Positions 51,692-60,821 of a DNA stretch of 64,000 bases are shown here, in pieces. The notes under the pieces were generated by a model that ran no database searches, had not been told where the DNA came from, and saw only the letters and a list, made by a program, of their open reading frames with translations. Each line of letters begins with the position of its first letter. Position 1 is the first letter of the stretch. Made by a program: the position numbers and the translations under genes. The stretch is from Cupriavidus agavae (GTDB lineage Bacteria > Pseudomonadota > Gammaproteobacteria > Burkholderiales > Burkholderiaceae). The stretch spans positions 1 through 64,000 of the forward strand of contig NZ_SGXM01000002.1 in NCBI RefSeq assembly GCF_004217045.1, in the 5' to 3' direction.

Positions 51692-52507
51692 TCAGCCACC
51701 CTGACCGAGGTAGCGCGGCGCCGGCGTGTTCCGGGACAGCACCCCGGCCATTGCCTGCCGGGCCGCCTCGTACGCCTGCCAGTGTTCCACCGCGTGCAGC
51801 GACGGGATCGTGATCAGTTCGCCCCGGTCGAAGCCCACCAGTGCCGCATCGACCATATCGGCCGCCGGCATCACGATGGCTGGGTCCAGGTGTTCCACGG
51901 CCAGCCCGCCGGTTTCCCAGAAGTCGGTGGCGGTGGCGCCGGGCAGCACTGCCTGCACGCGCACGCCCTTGGCCGCCAGCTCGTGGTGCAGCGACTGGCT
52001 GAACGCCTGCACGAACGCCTTGCTGCCGCCGTAGACGCCGTTGAGCACTTCCGGCGCGATGCTGACGATCGACGCGATGTTGATGATGGCGCCCGTGCCG
52101 CGTGCCACGAAGCCCGGCACGGCGGCATAGGTCAGCCGCGTCAGCGCGGTGACGTTCAGTTCGATCATGCGTGTCATCTGCTCCACATCGCTGTCTAGCA
52201 GCGGCGTGTGCGTGCCGACGCCGGCGTTGTTGACCAGCAGCGTGATGCTGGCATCGTCGCGCAGCTTGGCCTCCACGGTGGCCAGCGAGGCGCGGTCGTT
52301 GAGGTCGGCGGGCAGTACTTCGACGGCGCGGCCGGTGGCGTCGCTGAGGCGGGCGGCCAGCGTGTCGAGTTTGGCGCGGTTGCGGGCCACGAGAATCAGG
52401 TCATGGCCGCGCCGGGCGAGGCGCTCGGCATACAGGGCGCCGATGCCCGACGAGGCACCGGTGACCAGTGCCGTACCCAGGTGCTGCGCGTTGGTGTGCT
52501 GCGTCAT
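51692..52507 (-). CDS. Short-chain dehydrogenase/reductase
   Basis: 271 residues. The cofactor motif TGASSGIG is at about 24-31, NNAG in LLVNNAGVG, and the catalytic Tyr and Lys are in VYGGSKAFVQAF (Tyr and Lys four apart, with the Ser in INIASIVSI). The basic residue after the first strand (VARNRAKLD) favours NADP(H). GGAG precedes the start at 52507. It is divergent from a GlxA-like regulator 140 bases away, which may control it. Substrate unknown. Confidence 0.92.
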   Translation of the reverse strand: MTQHTNAQHLGTALVTGASSGIGALYAERLARRGHDLILVARNRAKLDTLAARLSDATGRAVEVLPADLNDRASLATVEAKLRDDASITLLVNNAGVGTHTPLLDSDVEQMTRMIELNVTALTRLTYAAVPGFVARGTGAIINIASIVSIAPEVLNGVYGGSKAFVQAFSQSLHHELAAKGVRVQAVLPGATATDFWETGGLAVEHLDPAIVMPAADMVDAALVGFDRGELITIPSLHAVEHWQAYEAARQAMAGVLSRNTPAPRYLGQGG

Positions 52508-52647
52508 GATGTGTGCTCCATGCGGTGAGGGGTTCGGATGCGTCGCATCCATGTCAGGCATGGTAGGCCCCGGCGCCGATGACCGAAATGACGTATATAG
52601 TTATGTTTCAGGACATCGGTGTTTCAATGTGACGGAAGGGGGGCGGC

Positions 52648-53604
52648 ATGCACCGCGTGGGATTTCTGTTGATGGACGGCTTCCAGGTCATGGCGCTGGC
52701 GGCCCAGACGGTCTTCGAGTACACCAACAAGGCCGTGGGCGAGGACGTGTACCGGATCGACAGCTATTCGGTAGGCGGCGGGCTGGTGCGCTCATCGCTG
52801 GGCATGGCGGTCGAGACGCGTGCCGCCAGCCCGCGCGTGGCGATCGATACTTGGGTACTGGGTGGCGTGGGTGACCCGCTCGCCAATCCAACGCCGGCGC
52901 CGGTCCTGGACTTCGTGCGCCATGCGGCGCCGCGTGCACGCCGGGTGGCGTCGATCTGTACCGGCGCCTTCGTCCTGGCCGAGGCCGATCTGCTCGACGG
53001 CCGGCGCGCCACCACGCACTGGGCCTTCGCGCCGGCCATGCAGCGATTGCACCCCGGGATTCGCGTGGAGGAAGACCGCATCCATATCGTGGACGGCCCG
53101 ATGTGGACGTCGGCGGGCATGACGGCCGGGCTGGACCTGGCGCTGGCGATGGTGGAGAAGGATCTGGGTGCCGAGACGGCGCGCTCGGTGGCGCACAAGC
53201 TGGTCATGCCGCAGCGCCGCGCGGGCGGACAGTCGCAGCATTCGGAGCTGCTGGCGCTGGCGCCGAAATCGGACCGCATCCAGAGCGCGCTCGACTACGC
53301 GCGCAAGAACCTGGGCGGGCCGCTGAGCGTGGAGGATCTGGCGGCGGCCGTGCACCTGAGTCCACGCCAGTTCAGCCGGGTCTTTACGGCCGAGACTGGC
53401 CAGCCGCCAGCCAAGGCTATCGAACGGCTCCGGCTGGAGGCCGCCCGCATGATGATCGAGCAGAGCCGGCATCCGCTCGACGTGGTGGCGCAGGAGACCG
53501 GTTTCCGGGACCGGCGGCACCTGCGCGAAGCCTTTGTGCGCGGTTTCGGGCTGCCGCCTCAGGCGGTACGGCGCGCGGCGCGCGGCAGCACATCAGCCCG
53601 ATAG
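52648..53604 (+). CDS. GlxA-like AraC-family regulator
   Basis: 318 residues. An N-terminal DJ-1/PfpI-like domain (about 1-190, with the nucleophile-elbow Cys in VASICTGAFVLAEADLLDGRRATTHW) is fused to a C-terminal double AraC helix-turn-helix (SVEDLAAAVHLSPRQFSRVFTAETGQPPAKAIERLRLE, then VVAQETGFRDRRHLREAFVRGFGLPP). GGAAGGGGGGCGG precedes the ATG. GlxA-type regulators often sense amino-acid-like or quaternary-amine ligands. The divergent SDR gene is the likely target. Confidence 0.9.
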   Translation: MHRVGFLLMDGFQVMALAAQTVFEYTNKAVGEDVYRIDSYSVGGGLVRSSLGMAVETRAASPRVAIDTWVLGGVGDPLANPTPAPVLDFVRHAAPRARRVASICTGAFVLAEADLLDGRRATTHWAFAPAMQRLHPGIRVEEDRIHIVDGPMWTSAGMTAGLDLALAMVEKDLGAETARSVAHKLVMPQRRAGGQSQHSELLALAPKSDRIQSALDYARKNLGGPLSVEDLAAAVHLSPRQFSRVFTAETGQPPAKAIERLRLEAARMMIEQSRHPLDVVAQETGFRDRRHLREAFVRGFGLPPQAVRRAARGSTSAR

Positions 53605-53612
53605 ACCGCGCC

Positions 53613-54179
53613 TCACCCCCAGCGCCGCACCCGACCCGTATCGATATGGATGAAGTTGTCAGACTTGTAGAAGCCGACGCCGCCCGCCTGGAGTGACTCG
53701 GCCGCATCGCGCAGGTCCGCCAGTGCCACGCCGGGCAGCCGGATGTCGATGGCCATGCCGTCCATGTGCAGGCTGCGCCTGGCCACGCCGCCGGCGCGGG
53801 TGCGGCGCAGGCGGTCGTTGGTGGCCGGGCAGCGATAGCCCGAAATCACCTGGAACGGCTGGTCGGATTTCACTTCCTGGCGCAGGGCGAACAGCACGCC
53901 GAACAGCGTCGGATCGATCTGGCCCACCGTGCCCGAGTAATGGTCACGCAGGAAGTGGTTGAGCGATTGCTGGGCCTGCGGCAGGACATCGTCGCCGCGG
54001 GCGAAGACCAGCGACAGGTGCTCGCCGGTGTGGGTGTGGTCGAAGGACAGCGAGCGGGCGTCGGGGCCGATGGCTGCCAGGGCGGCACGCGGTGCCATCG
54101 CCGAGAGCCCTGCACCCAGCGCGATGGCGCTGGCGCGATGCAAAAAACGGCGACGGTGAAGGGTGCTGGTGTCGGACAT
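53613..54179 (-). CDS. mepK: DUF882 peptidoglycan endopeptidase, MepK-like
   Basis: 188 residues. A Tat-type signal (HRRRFLHRASAIALG) leads a catalytic domain of the M15 (DUF882/YcbK) type, with zinc ligands suggested by SGYRCPATND, SLHMDGMAIDIRL and FIHIDTGRVR. MepK of Escherichia coli cuts LD-crosslinks made by L,D-transpeptidases. It is directly downstream of an ldtD-like gene, in the same order as in Escherichia coli (ycbB-ycbK), 26 bases apart, and so is probably in one operon. Confidence 0.9.
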   Translation of the reverse strand: MSDTSTLHRRRFLHRASAIALGAGLSAMAPRAALAAIGPDARSLSFDHTHTGEHLSLVFARGDDVLPQAQQSLNHFLRDHYSGTVGQIDPTLFGVLFALRQEVKSDQPFQVISGYRCPATNDRLRRTRAGGVARRSLHMDGMAIDIRLPGVALADLRDAAESLQAGGVGFYKSDNFIHIDTGRVRRWG

Positions 54180-54205
54180 GGAAACTCTTACAACGGATGC
54201 GGCAT

Positions 54206-55903
54206 TCAGGAAGGCCGGTCGGCGGGGCGAGGGCCAGCGCGTTGCCGCAGCGCCTGGTCCAGCAGCTTGTCCTGACCGTAAATATCAGGCACGAAGTATA
54301 CCCGTCCGTCGGCGCGTGCGATGGCCGTGCCGTACGCCAGCACCACCGGGATCGGCGGCTGCAGCGAGACGGTCTTCGACTTGCCAGCCGTCATTGCCTC
54401 ACGGATACGCGGCTCGGTCCATTCGGGCATCCCCTGCATGACGAACTTTGCCAGTTGCACAGGCTCCTCCACGCGGATGCAGCCGTGGCTGAAATCGCGC
54501 CGGCCCCGGTTGAACAACTGCGGCGACGGCGTGTGGTGCAGGTAGATGGCCTGGTTGTTCGGGAACACGAACTTGATATCGCCCAGCGCATTGAGCGGGC
54601 CCGGACGCTGGCGGATGCGCGCCTGGCCGTTCAGCACCGCGTCGATGTTGGCCTGGCTGACCGATGCGCTGGCCTGGTTGCCCGAGACGAACTCGAAACC
54701 CTGGCGGCCCAGGTAGGCCGGATCGCGCTGCAGCTTCGGGATGATTTCCTTCCTGGCGATCGATGACGGCACGTTCCAGTACGGGCTGAACTCGATGTAG
54801 CGCATGTCCCCGGCGAACAGCGGCGTGCGGGTGTCGAGCGCCTTGCCGACGATCACCTTCATTTCCAGCTTGATGTCGAGCTTGCCGCCGTTCTCGGGTT
54901 GGTACTCATAGGCGCGCAGCACGAATTCGGGAACATTGACCACGATCATGCGCGGCCCCTCGGCCAGTGGCGTCCAGCGGGCGCGTTCCATGGTCAGTTC
55001 GATCTGCTTGACCCGCGCGGCGGGCGACACATTGAGCTGCGCGAGCGTGCCGGCGCCAATCACGCCATCGGCATCGAGCGCGTGGCGGGCCTGGAATGCC
55101 TTGACCGCCGCGACCAGCGCGCCTTCGTAGCGGGCCGGCACCGGCGTGCCCCCGGGCAGGTCGCCGAGCGCTGCAAGGCGCTGGGCAAGTTGCGGCAGCC
55201 CCTTCCAGGGCTGGCCCGCCACAAGTTTGCTGCCGGGCAGCGGCGGCAGCGCGGTCTGCCAGTAGGGCAGGTCGGCCAATGTGCGGTAGCGCGCCAGCGC
55301 CTCGCGCAGCGTGCCGTAGAGTGGGAACGTGGGCGCGGCCGCGTGCAGGCCCTCGGCGAGCCGGTTGGCGGCCATGGCGTTGCGCAGATAGGCCTCGGCG
55401 TCGAACGGCGTGGGCGTGCGGCTGGCGAAGTTCGACTGGACCTTGCGCGGGTCGATCCGGCCGGTGTGCAGGTCCCTGAGGTAGCGCGTCATCGCGGCGG
55501 TCAGCGCGGTGTCGAAGGTCTTCATGCCTTCGGCGGACGGGGCGGGGCCGCCGATGGCCTGGGCCAGCGTGCGCTGGAGCGCGGCGGCGTTGTAGTCGGC
55601 AGGGTCGAGGCCGTCGGCACTGGCGCCGGCCAGCGTCTTCACCGCGGCTTGCGCCGCCTGCGAGGGGCGCCCGTCCACCAGCCACAGCGGTGCCGGCGGC
55701 GCGGGCGGGGCCGAAGCCGCCACGGGCATCGACGCACCGGCCTGGGCCCAGGCACCGGCGGCGGCGCACAGCAGCAGCGTCCCGGTCAGACGGCGCAGCG
55801 CGAGGGCGAGCACGGGTTTGGATGCGCCTGCCGCACGGCGCGCGGGACGGGTGCCGGAGGTCTTTCGGGCAACGTTGGCTTGGTGTGCAACAGTCATCGG
55901 CAT
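54206..55903 (-). CDS. ldtD: L,D-transpeptidase, LdtD (YcbB) type
   Basis: 565 residues. A signal segment (LTGTLLLCAAAGAWA) follows a rather long basic start. A peptidoglycan-binding domain lies at about 260-305 (VKAFQARHALDADGVIGAGTLAQLN). The YkuD catalytic domain (about 320-480) holds the catalytic HGCIRVEEP with the nucleophile Cys (about residue 478) and an upstream His in IYLHHTPSPQLF. LdtD makes 3-3 crosslinks in the periplasm and gives beta-lactam tolerance. The gene pairs with the DUF882 endopeptidase gene downstream. Confidence 0.93.
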   Translation of the reverse strand: MPMTVAHQANVARKTSGTRPARRAAGASKPVLALALRRLTGTLLLCAAAGAWAQAGASMPVAASAPPAPPAPLWLVDGRPSQAAQAAVKTLAGASADGLDPADYNAAALQRTLAQAIGGPAPSAEGMKTFDTALTAAMTRYLRDLHTGRIDPRKVQSNFASRTPTPFDAEAYLRNAMAANRLAEGLHAAAPTFPLYGTLREALARYRTLADLPYWQTALPPLPGSKLVAGQPWKGLPQLAQRLAALGDLPGGTPVPARYEGALVAAVKAFQARHALDADGVIGAGTLAQLNVSPAARVKQIELTMERARWTPLAEGPRMIVVNVPEFVLRAYEYQPENGGKLDIKLEMKVIVGKALDTRTPLFAGDMRYIEFSPYWNVPSSIARKEIIPKLQRDPAYLGRQGFEFVSGNQASASVSQANIDAVLNGQARIRQRPGPLNALGDIKFVFPNNQAIYLHHTPSPQLFNRGRRDFSHGCIRVEEPVQLAKFVMQGMPEWTEPRIREAMTAGKSKTVSLQPPIPVVLAYGTAIARADGRVYFVPDIYGQDKLLDQALRQRAGPRPADRPS

Positions 55904-56006
55904 GGCGTCGAAAAGAGTTTCTCCCTCACGTATGCTATCCGATGAAGCGACGCGTTCCTGACAAATCGGTAACTGAAAAATAAAGTTTCTGCGATTGCCA
56001 ATTCGG

Positions 56007-56020
56007 TTGATTCATGTCAA
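56007..56020 (+). promoter_or_regulatory. FNR/ANR-type binding site
   Basis: TTGATTCATGTCAA matches the FNR consensus TTGAT-N4-ATCAA at nine of ten positions. The likely -10 TATGCT at 56042-56047 would place the start of transcription near 56055, so the site is centred near -41.5, the normal activating position. Confidence 0.75.
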
Positions 56021-56086
56021 TTGGCGCTGGCTGGCCGGGCCTATGCTGTGTTCCACACGAACCACATCGAGCAGGGAGGTTGCAGC

Positions 56087-56542
56087 ATGTACGAGCGCAT
56101 TCTGGTGGCGGTAGACGGGGGTCCATCGTCCGAACTGGCGATCTCGCAGGCCGTGGGGCTGGCGCGCGAACTGGGGTCGGAGGTGAAGATCCTGTTCGTG
56201 GTGGACGACAGCGAGTTCTTCTTCGACGCCGCGTGCATCGATCCGCAGGACATCCTGCGCGGCCTGATGGAGGTGGGGCGCAAGGCGCTGGCCGGTGCCG
56301 CGCGGCGCTTCGAGAGCGCCGGGGTGCGTGTCCTGACGGAATTGGCCGAGAAGCCGGTTTCGCCCGGCAATATCTCGGGCACCATCGTGGCCCGTGCCGA
56401 GCAGTGGCCGGCCGATCTCGTGGTGATGGGCACGCACGGCCGGCGCGGCGTGCGGCGCTTGATCATGGGCAGTGTGTCCGAAGGCGTGGTGGCGCGTTCG
56501 GCCAGGCCGGTGCTGCTGATCCGCGGCGACACCGTGCACTGA
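56087..56542 (+). CDS. Universal stress protein (UspA family)
   Basis: 151 residues with GGGAGG before the ATG. The family fold is clear: YERILVAVDGGPSSELAISQAVGLA at the start and the ATP-binding motif MGTHGRRGVRRLIMGSVSEGVVARSARPVLLI (G-x2-G-x9-GS type) near the end. ATP-binding Usp proteins support survival under starvation or oxygen limitation. The FNR site upstream fits induction at low oxygen. Confidence 0.93.
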   Translation: MYERILVAVDGGPSSELAISQAVGLARELGSEVKILFVVDDSEFFFDAACIDPQDILRGLMEVGRKALAGAARRFESAGVRVLTELAEKPVSPGNISGTIVARAEQWPADLVVMGTHGRRGVRRLIMGSVSEGVVARSARPVLLIRGDTVH

Positions 56543-56543
56543 G

Positions 56544-56579
56544 CGCCGGGGCGCCCCGGCCTGCGCGGGCGCCCCGGCG
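56544..56579 (+). terminator. Hairpin after the usp gene
   Basis: CGCCGGGGCGCCC and GGGCGCCCCGGCG form a perfect 13-pair stem. Only a short TTT follows, so termination strength is uncertain. The Bug gene converges on it. Confidence 0.7.
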
Positions 56580-56593
56580 TTTCCAGCCGTCCG

Positions 56594-57559
56594 TCAGTCG
56601 AGCTTGATCCCGACCTTCCTGACCACCTTCTCCCACTTCTGCGAATCGTTGTTGACCAGTTGCGCGAACTCGTTCGGCCCCAGCGCGCTGGGCTCCATGC
56701 CCTGTTTGCTGATGGTCTCGCGGATGGCGGGCTGGGCCAGCACCGCGGCAATTTCCTGCGCCAGGCGGTTGACCGTCGGCATCGGCGTGCCGCCCGTGGT
56801 GAACACCCCGTACCACGACACCACCTCGTAGCCCGGCACGCCCGATTCGGCAATGGTCGGGACGTTCGGCATGGTGGCCACGCGCTTGCTGCTGGTCACG
56901 GCCAGGATGCGCACCTTGCCGCTGTCCACGCCGGCCTTGGCCGAGGGCAGGCTGGCGAAGGTCAGCTGCGCCTGGCCGGCCATGACGTCCTGCATGGCGG
57001 GAGCGTCGCCGCGATACGGGATATGGGTGATGAAGACCCCGGCCATGCTCTTGAACAGTTCGGCGGACAGGTGCGAGATCGTGCCGTTGCCGGGCGAGGC
57101 CACGTTCAGCTCGCCGGGGTGCGCCTTGGCGTAGGCCAGCAGTTCCTGCACGTTCTTGACCGGCAGCGCGGCGTTCACCACCAGCGCGTTGGCGGATTTC
57201 GCCACCAGCGACACCGGCTGCACGCCCTTGACGGGATCGTAGGGCAGCTTGCTGTAGATCGAGGGTGCGATGGCCTGGCCGCCGACCGAGCCCAGCAGCA
57301 GGACCGAGCCGTCGGGCTTGGCACGCGCCATTTCGCCGGTGGCGATGGTGCTGCCGCCGCCGGGCTTGTTCTCGACCACCATCGTCGTCTTGGTGTTGAT
57401 CTGGAACTGCGTGGCGACGGTGCGCGCAATGACGTCATTACCGCCGCCCGGGGCGAACCCGACGAGCATGCGGAGGGGGGCAGGGGGCAGCTCCTGCGAC
57501 AAACCCTGCGTGGCGAACAGCGCCAGGGCAACAGCGGGAACGATCTTGAAAAACGCCAT
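56594..57559 (-). CDS. Bug/TctC periplasmic binding protein (amine-catabolic cluster)
   Basis: 321 residues. AAGGATCTACC before the ATG. Signal MAFFKIVPAVALALFATQGLS. Bug features are PLRMLVGFAPGGGNDVIARTVA and VVENKPGGGSTIATGEMARA. It is the last of four same-strand genes with the three-part FAD/2Fe-2S dehydrogenase, after a 142-base gap, so its ligand may be the N-substituted amino acid that those genes oxidise. Confidence 0.9.
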   Translation of the reverse strand: MAFFKIVPAVALALFATQGLSQELPPAPLRMLVGFAPGGGNDVIARTVATQFQINTKTTMVVENKPGGGSTIATGEMARAKPDGSVLLLGSVGGQAIAPSIYSKLPYDPVKGVQPVSLVAKSANALVVNAALPVKNVQELLAYAKAHPGELNVASPGNGTISHLSAELFKSMAGVFITHIPYRGDAPAMQDVMAGQAQLTFASLPSAKAGVDSGKVRILAVTSSKRVATMPNVPTIAESGVPGYEVVSWYGVFTTGGTPMPTVNRLAQEIAAVLAQPAIRETISKQGMEPSALGPNEFAQLVNNDSQKWEKVVRKVGIKLD

Positions 57560-57701
57560 GGTAGATCCTTGCATCGAGATAGGTTGGGGGAGTCCTCTCA
57601 GGGTGTCGCTGTGCTGGGTGGTCATTGAGAAGGCCGGCGCGTTGCCGCTGGTCTGGATGCCGCGGTGCGGCGCGCCGGTTCTCGCTTCAGTCTCCAGTGT
57701 T

Positions 57702-59192
57702 TTACTTCTTGAAACGTACGACGGCCTCGCGCGAAGCCTGGGTCTGCGGCAACGTGGCAATTTCGCCAAGCGTGACCGGCTTGGTCGGGAAGCGCAGCCG
57801 GTAGTAGCCAACCTCGCGCGGGTGCCGCTGCTGCTCGTCGGCGATCAGTTCGGTCACGGTCAGGCCGCAGAACCGGCCCTGGCAGGGGCCCATGCCGCAG
57901 CGCAGGAACGCCTTGAGCTGGTTCGGACCCTGGCAGCCCAGCCGCGCGGCCTCGCGCACCTGTTCGGCCGTGGCTTCCTCGCAGCGGCAGACGATGGTGT
58001 TGCCCACCGGCCGCCGGAACTGCGGCTGCGGGCGGTACAGCACCTCGAAGAACTCGCGGCCGCGCGTGGCGCGGGTCAGGGCGGCCAGATGGGGCGCGGC
58101 CTCGCGGTCGCGGCCGGCGGCATCGAGGCGGCCCAGCGCCGTGGCGGCCTGGATCGCGGCCACCCGGCCCCGGTGTTCGGCGGCGATGGCGCCCGCAATG
58201 CCCGCGCCGTCACCGGCGATGGTCAGGTGCGGCACCGAAGTGGCGCCCCAGGCGTCCACGGCGGGCTCCCAGCAATCCTGACGCTCGTTCCACGCGTGTT
58301 CCGCGCCGAGGGCGCGCGACAGGTTCGTGTTCGGCACCACGCCCTGGTGCAGCAGCAGTTGATCCACGGGCATCGCCCGGCTCTGGCCATCGGCGGTGTA
58401 GCGCACCTCGGCCACCTGCCCGTTGGCGCCGGCCACCGCTTCGAGCGCGCTGACGCCGCTGATGATCGGCACCGCCTTGCGCACCGCGCGCAGCAGCTTC
58501 AGACCCTTGCCGAGATAGGCCGAGCGCAGGAAGCCCCACGCGTGCGGCAGCGCCTGCAGCCACTGGCCGGACGGCGTGGTTTCGAGAATGGCCTCGATCT
58601 TCACGCCGGCATTGAGGTACTGGTAGGCCAGCAGGTAGAGCAGCGGCCCGCCGCCAGCCAGCACGGTACGGCCCTCGGGCACCACGCCCGAGGTCTTCAG
58701 CAGGATCTGTGCCGCGCCGGCGGTGATCACGCCGGGCAGGGTCCAGCCCGGCACCGGGAACGGCCGTTCCTGTGCGCCCGTGGCCAGGATGATGTGGCGG
58801 CAATGCAGCAGGCCCGCCTGCGGATCGGGGCCGTTTCCGGTCACGGAATAGGCCACTTCGAATCCGCCCGGGGTGCCATCGGCCAGCGGCTCCCGAGGGT
58901 TGACCGACCAGACCGTGGCAGAGGCCAGGTAGTCGGCGCCGCTGCGCCGGAACGGTTCGAGCAGGTCCAGGCCGTGCCAGTAGTCGGCGCCCAGGATGCC
59001 GCGGTCCTGCACCGGCGTGGTGCTGATCGCGCGGTAGATCTGGCCGCCCGGGGCTGGCTGTTCGTCGAGCAGCAGGGTGCGCAGGCCCAGTCCGGCGGCG
59101 CGCGTGGCGGCGGCCAGCCCGGCGGGGCCGGCGCCGACCACCAGCAGGTCGCATTGCGCAATGTCAGGGATCGGGAGGCTGGTCATGGTCAT
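57702..59192 (-). CDS. FAD/NAD-binding dehydrogenase subunit (OoxA/HcnB type)
   Basis: 496 residues. The dinucleotide fold is at the N-terminus (DLLVVGAGPAGLAAATRAAGLGLRTLLLDEQPAPGGQIYR), a second one near 170-200 (TVLAGGGPLLYLLAYQYLNAG), and the C-terminus carries the cysteine-rich segment CRCEEATAEQVREAARLGCQ then CGMGPCQGRFCG, as in opine oxidase and HCN synthase subunits. It is the large subunit of a membrane-associated dehydrogenase that oxidises secondary amines or D-amino acids and passes electrons to the respiratory chain. The start overlaps the ferredoxin-like gene by four bases. Confidence 0.9.
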   Translation of the reverse strand: MTMTSLPIPDIAQCDLLVVGAGPAGLAAATRAAGLGLRTLLLDEQPAPGGQIYRAISTTPVQDRGILGADYWHGLDLLEPFRRSGADYLASATVWSVNPREPLADGTPGGFEVAYSVTGNGPDPQAGLLHCRHIILATGAQERPFPVPGWTLPGVITAGAAQILLKTSGVVPEGRTVLAGGGPLLYLLAYQYLNAGVKIEAILETTPSGQWLQALPHAWGFLRSAYLGKGLKLLRAVRKAVPIISGVSALEAVAGANGQVAEVRYTADGQSRAMPVDQLLLHQGVVPNTNLSRALGAEHAWNERQDCWEPAVDAWGATSVPHLTIAGDGAGIAGAIAAEHRGRVAAIQAATALGRLDAAGRDREAAPHLAALTRATRGREFFEVLYRPQPQFRRPVGNTIVCRCEEATAEQVREAARLGCQGPNQLKAFLRCGMGPCQGRFCGLTVTELIADEQQRHPREVGYYRLRFPTKPVTLGEIATLPQTQASREAVVRFKK

Positions 59193-59497
59193 GCGGCCAC
59201 CTCGCGTGCGCCGGGCTGGCGTTCGATGCGCATGCCGTCGCGCACGCGCGTCATGCAGGCTTGCTGGTTGGGGCGGCCGTCGATGCTGACGAGGCAGTCA
59301 TAGCAGACGCCCATCATGCAGAACGGCCCGCGCGCCGCGCCCGACACGGCGGTGTCGCGGCAGGCCGCCATGCCGGCGGCGAACAGGATGGCGGCGACGG
59401 TATCGGTCTCGCGGCATTCCAGTGCAGTGCCGTCCACGGTCACGCGTACCGTGGCGCCGGCGGCCGGCACCGCGGCGGCGTCAAGTCTTCTGAACAT
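59189..59497 (-). CDS. 2Fe-2S subunit (HcnA type)
   Basis: 102 residues. One ferredoxin-like domain with Cys in AACRDTAVSG, CMMGVCYDCLVSI (CxxxxCxxC) and QQACMTRV. It feeds electrons from the FAD subunits. The start at 59497 overlaps the end of the upstream oxidase gene by 17 bases, and its end overlaps the next subunit gene. That tight order oxidase, 2Fe-2S, large subunit is diagnostic of the three-part enzyme. Confidence 0.9.
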   Translation of the reverse strand: MFRRLDAAAVPAAGATVRVTVDGTALECRETDTVAAILFAAGMAACRDTAVSGAARGPFCMMGVCYDCLVSIDGRPNQQACMTRVRDGMRIERQPGAREVAA

Positions 59498-60626
59498 GGA
59501 ATCTCCGGGTCGAAAAAATATCCAGCTCCGACGGCAGCGCGCCTGCGGCAATCATCGGGGCCAGCGTGTCGGCATGCGCGGCGGCCAGCGTCACGCCGCT
59601 GTGGCAGGTGACGATGAACGCGCCGGGATGGCTGGCGGACTGCTCGTAGACCGGGAAACCGTCCTGGGCGCGTACCCGCAGTGCCGACCACGCGCGCACC
59701 GCCCGCACATCGCGCAACGCGGGCAGCGTGCGCACGGCGCGGTCGGCCAGCGTGGCCAGCACGGGCAGCGTGGTCACCTGGTCGTTGTAGCCGGCGTCCT
59801 CCTGCGAATCGCCCACCAGCCAGCTACCCTCGTCGTTCTGGCGCAGCGTGACCAGCGGGGTATCGAGCAGCCGGCGCGTGCGTTCCAGCACGAGGATCTG
59901 GCCGCGCTGCGGGGCCATCGGCAGGTCGATGCCGACCATGGCGCCCAGTTCGCCATTGCGCAGGCCCGAGGCCAGCACGATCTTCTTCGCACGGACCGTG
60001 CCGTTGGGCGTGGCCAGCGAGAACTCGCCCGACGACGATTGCGCGATGGCCGTGACGCCGTGGTGGGGCAGATAGCGGACATCGCCCCGGCCAAAAGCCG
60101 TGTGGAAGGCGCGCAGCAGCTTGAGCGGGTTGACGATGCCGTCGTGGGGGGTCCAGATGGCGCCGGTCACGTCCGGGCCGAGTCCCGGTACGAGCGAGGC
60201 GGCCTGGTGGTGGTCGAGCAGCTTCCACTCGTAGGGTTCCACGCCGGGCTGGGCCATCAGCTTCTGCACCCAGGCCAGGCGGGCCTCCACCTCGTAGTCG
60301 CCCATCAGCGGCGTCAGGCCGCCTTTCTGTTCGAGCGCCACGTCGATGCCGGTTTCCGCCTGCAGCCGCGCGGCCAGCCCCGGCCAGAGGCGCGTGGAAC
60401 CGAGCGTCCAGCGGCTGTAGGCACCCATGCCGAAGCCCTTGCTCTGCAGCCAGACCAGGCCGAAGTTGCCGCGCGAGGCACGCAGGGCCACGTCGCCCTC
60501 GTCCAGCACGGCAATCGAGGCAACCTTGTCGCGCAGCCCGTAGGCGATGGCCGAGCCGACCAGGCCGCCGCCGACCACGGCGACGTCGAAGACCGGCAGT
60601 GCGGTGTGGGCGGGGGCGCCAGCCAT
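59481..60626 (-). CDS. FAD oxidase subunit (DAO family, HcnC/OoxB type)
   Basis: 381 residues. The N-terminal FAD motif is DVAVVGGGLVGSAIAYGL (about 13-30), followed by a glycine-oxidase-like substrate domain, and the C-terminal FAD segment WSALRVRAQDGFPVYEQSASHPGAFIVTCHSGVTLAAA. In such complexes this subunit carries the amine-oxidising site. GGAGG precedes the ATG. It opens the operon, which starts downstream of the 17-bp repeat at 60775-60791. Confidence 0.9.
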   Translation of the reverse strand: MAGAPAHTALPVFDVAVVGGGLVGSAIAYGLRDKVASIAVLDEGDVALRASRGNFGLVWLQSKGFGMGAYSRWTLGSTRLWPGLAARLQAETGIDVALEQKGGLTPLMGDYEVEARLAWVQKLMAQPGVEPYEWKLLDHHQAASLVPGLGPDVTGAIWTPHDGIVNPLKLLRAFHTAFGRGDVRYLPHHGVTAIAQSSSGEFSLATPNGTVRAKKIVLASGLRNGELGAMVGIDLPMAPQRGQILVLERTRRLLDTPLVTLRQNDEGSWLVGDSQEDAGYNDQVTTLPVLATLADRAVRTLPALRDVRAVRAWSALRVRAQDGFPVYEQSASHPGAFIVTCHSGVTLAAAHADTLAPMIAAGALPSELDIFSTRRFHVQKT

Positions 60627-60774
60627 CAGCCGGGCCTCCGGGAACAGTCTTGTGGGGTGTGCGGGCCTTGGGCCCTGTTCTGCGTCATGTCGCTTGCTCG
60701 CTGGAATGCCTTGCGGTCCGAACGAGTATGCGGAAGACGCCCCTGCCAGCGCAAATACGAGTCTGTCAGGCGCC

Positions 60775-60791
60775 CATACGAAAACCGTATG
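60775..60791. promoter_or_regulatory. 17-bp inverted repeat, copy 1
   Basis: CATACGAAAACCGTATG has perfect six-base arms around AAAAC. It lies in the gap between the LysR gene and the dehydrogenase operon, 149 bases before the operon start. The same core returns at 61759-61775, so it is a likely binding site of the LysR protein. Confidence 0.65.
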
Positions 60792-60821
60792 GCCCCGGCG
60801 CCCGGGGAAGCGGGTGCCCGG

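Noticed and set aside
57270..59303. 677-codon plus-strand frame opposite the dehydrogenase subunit
   Set aside because: Antisense of clear FAD- and cysteine-motif coding sequence, and without a ribosome site.
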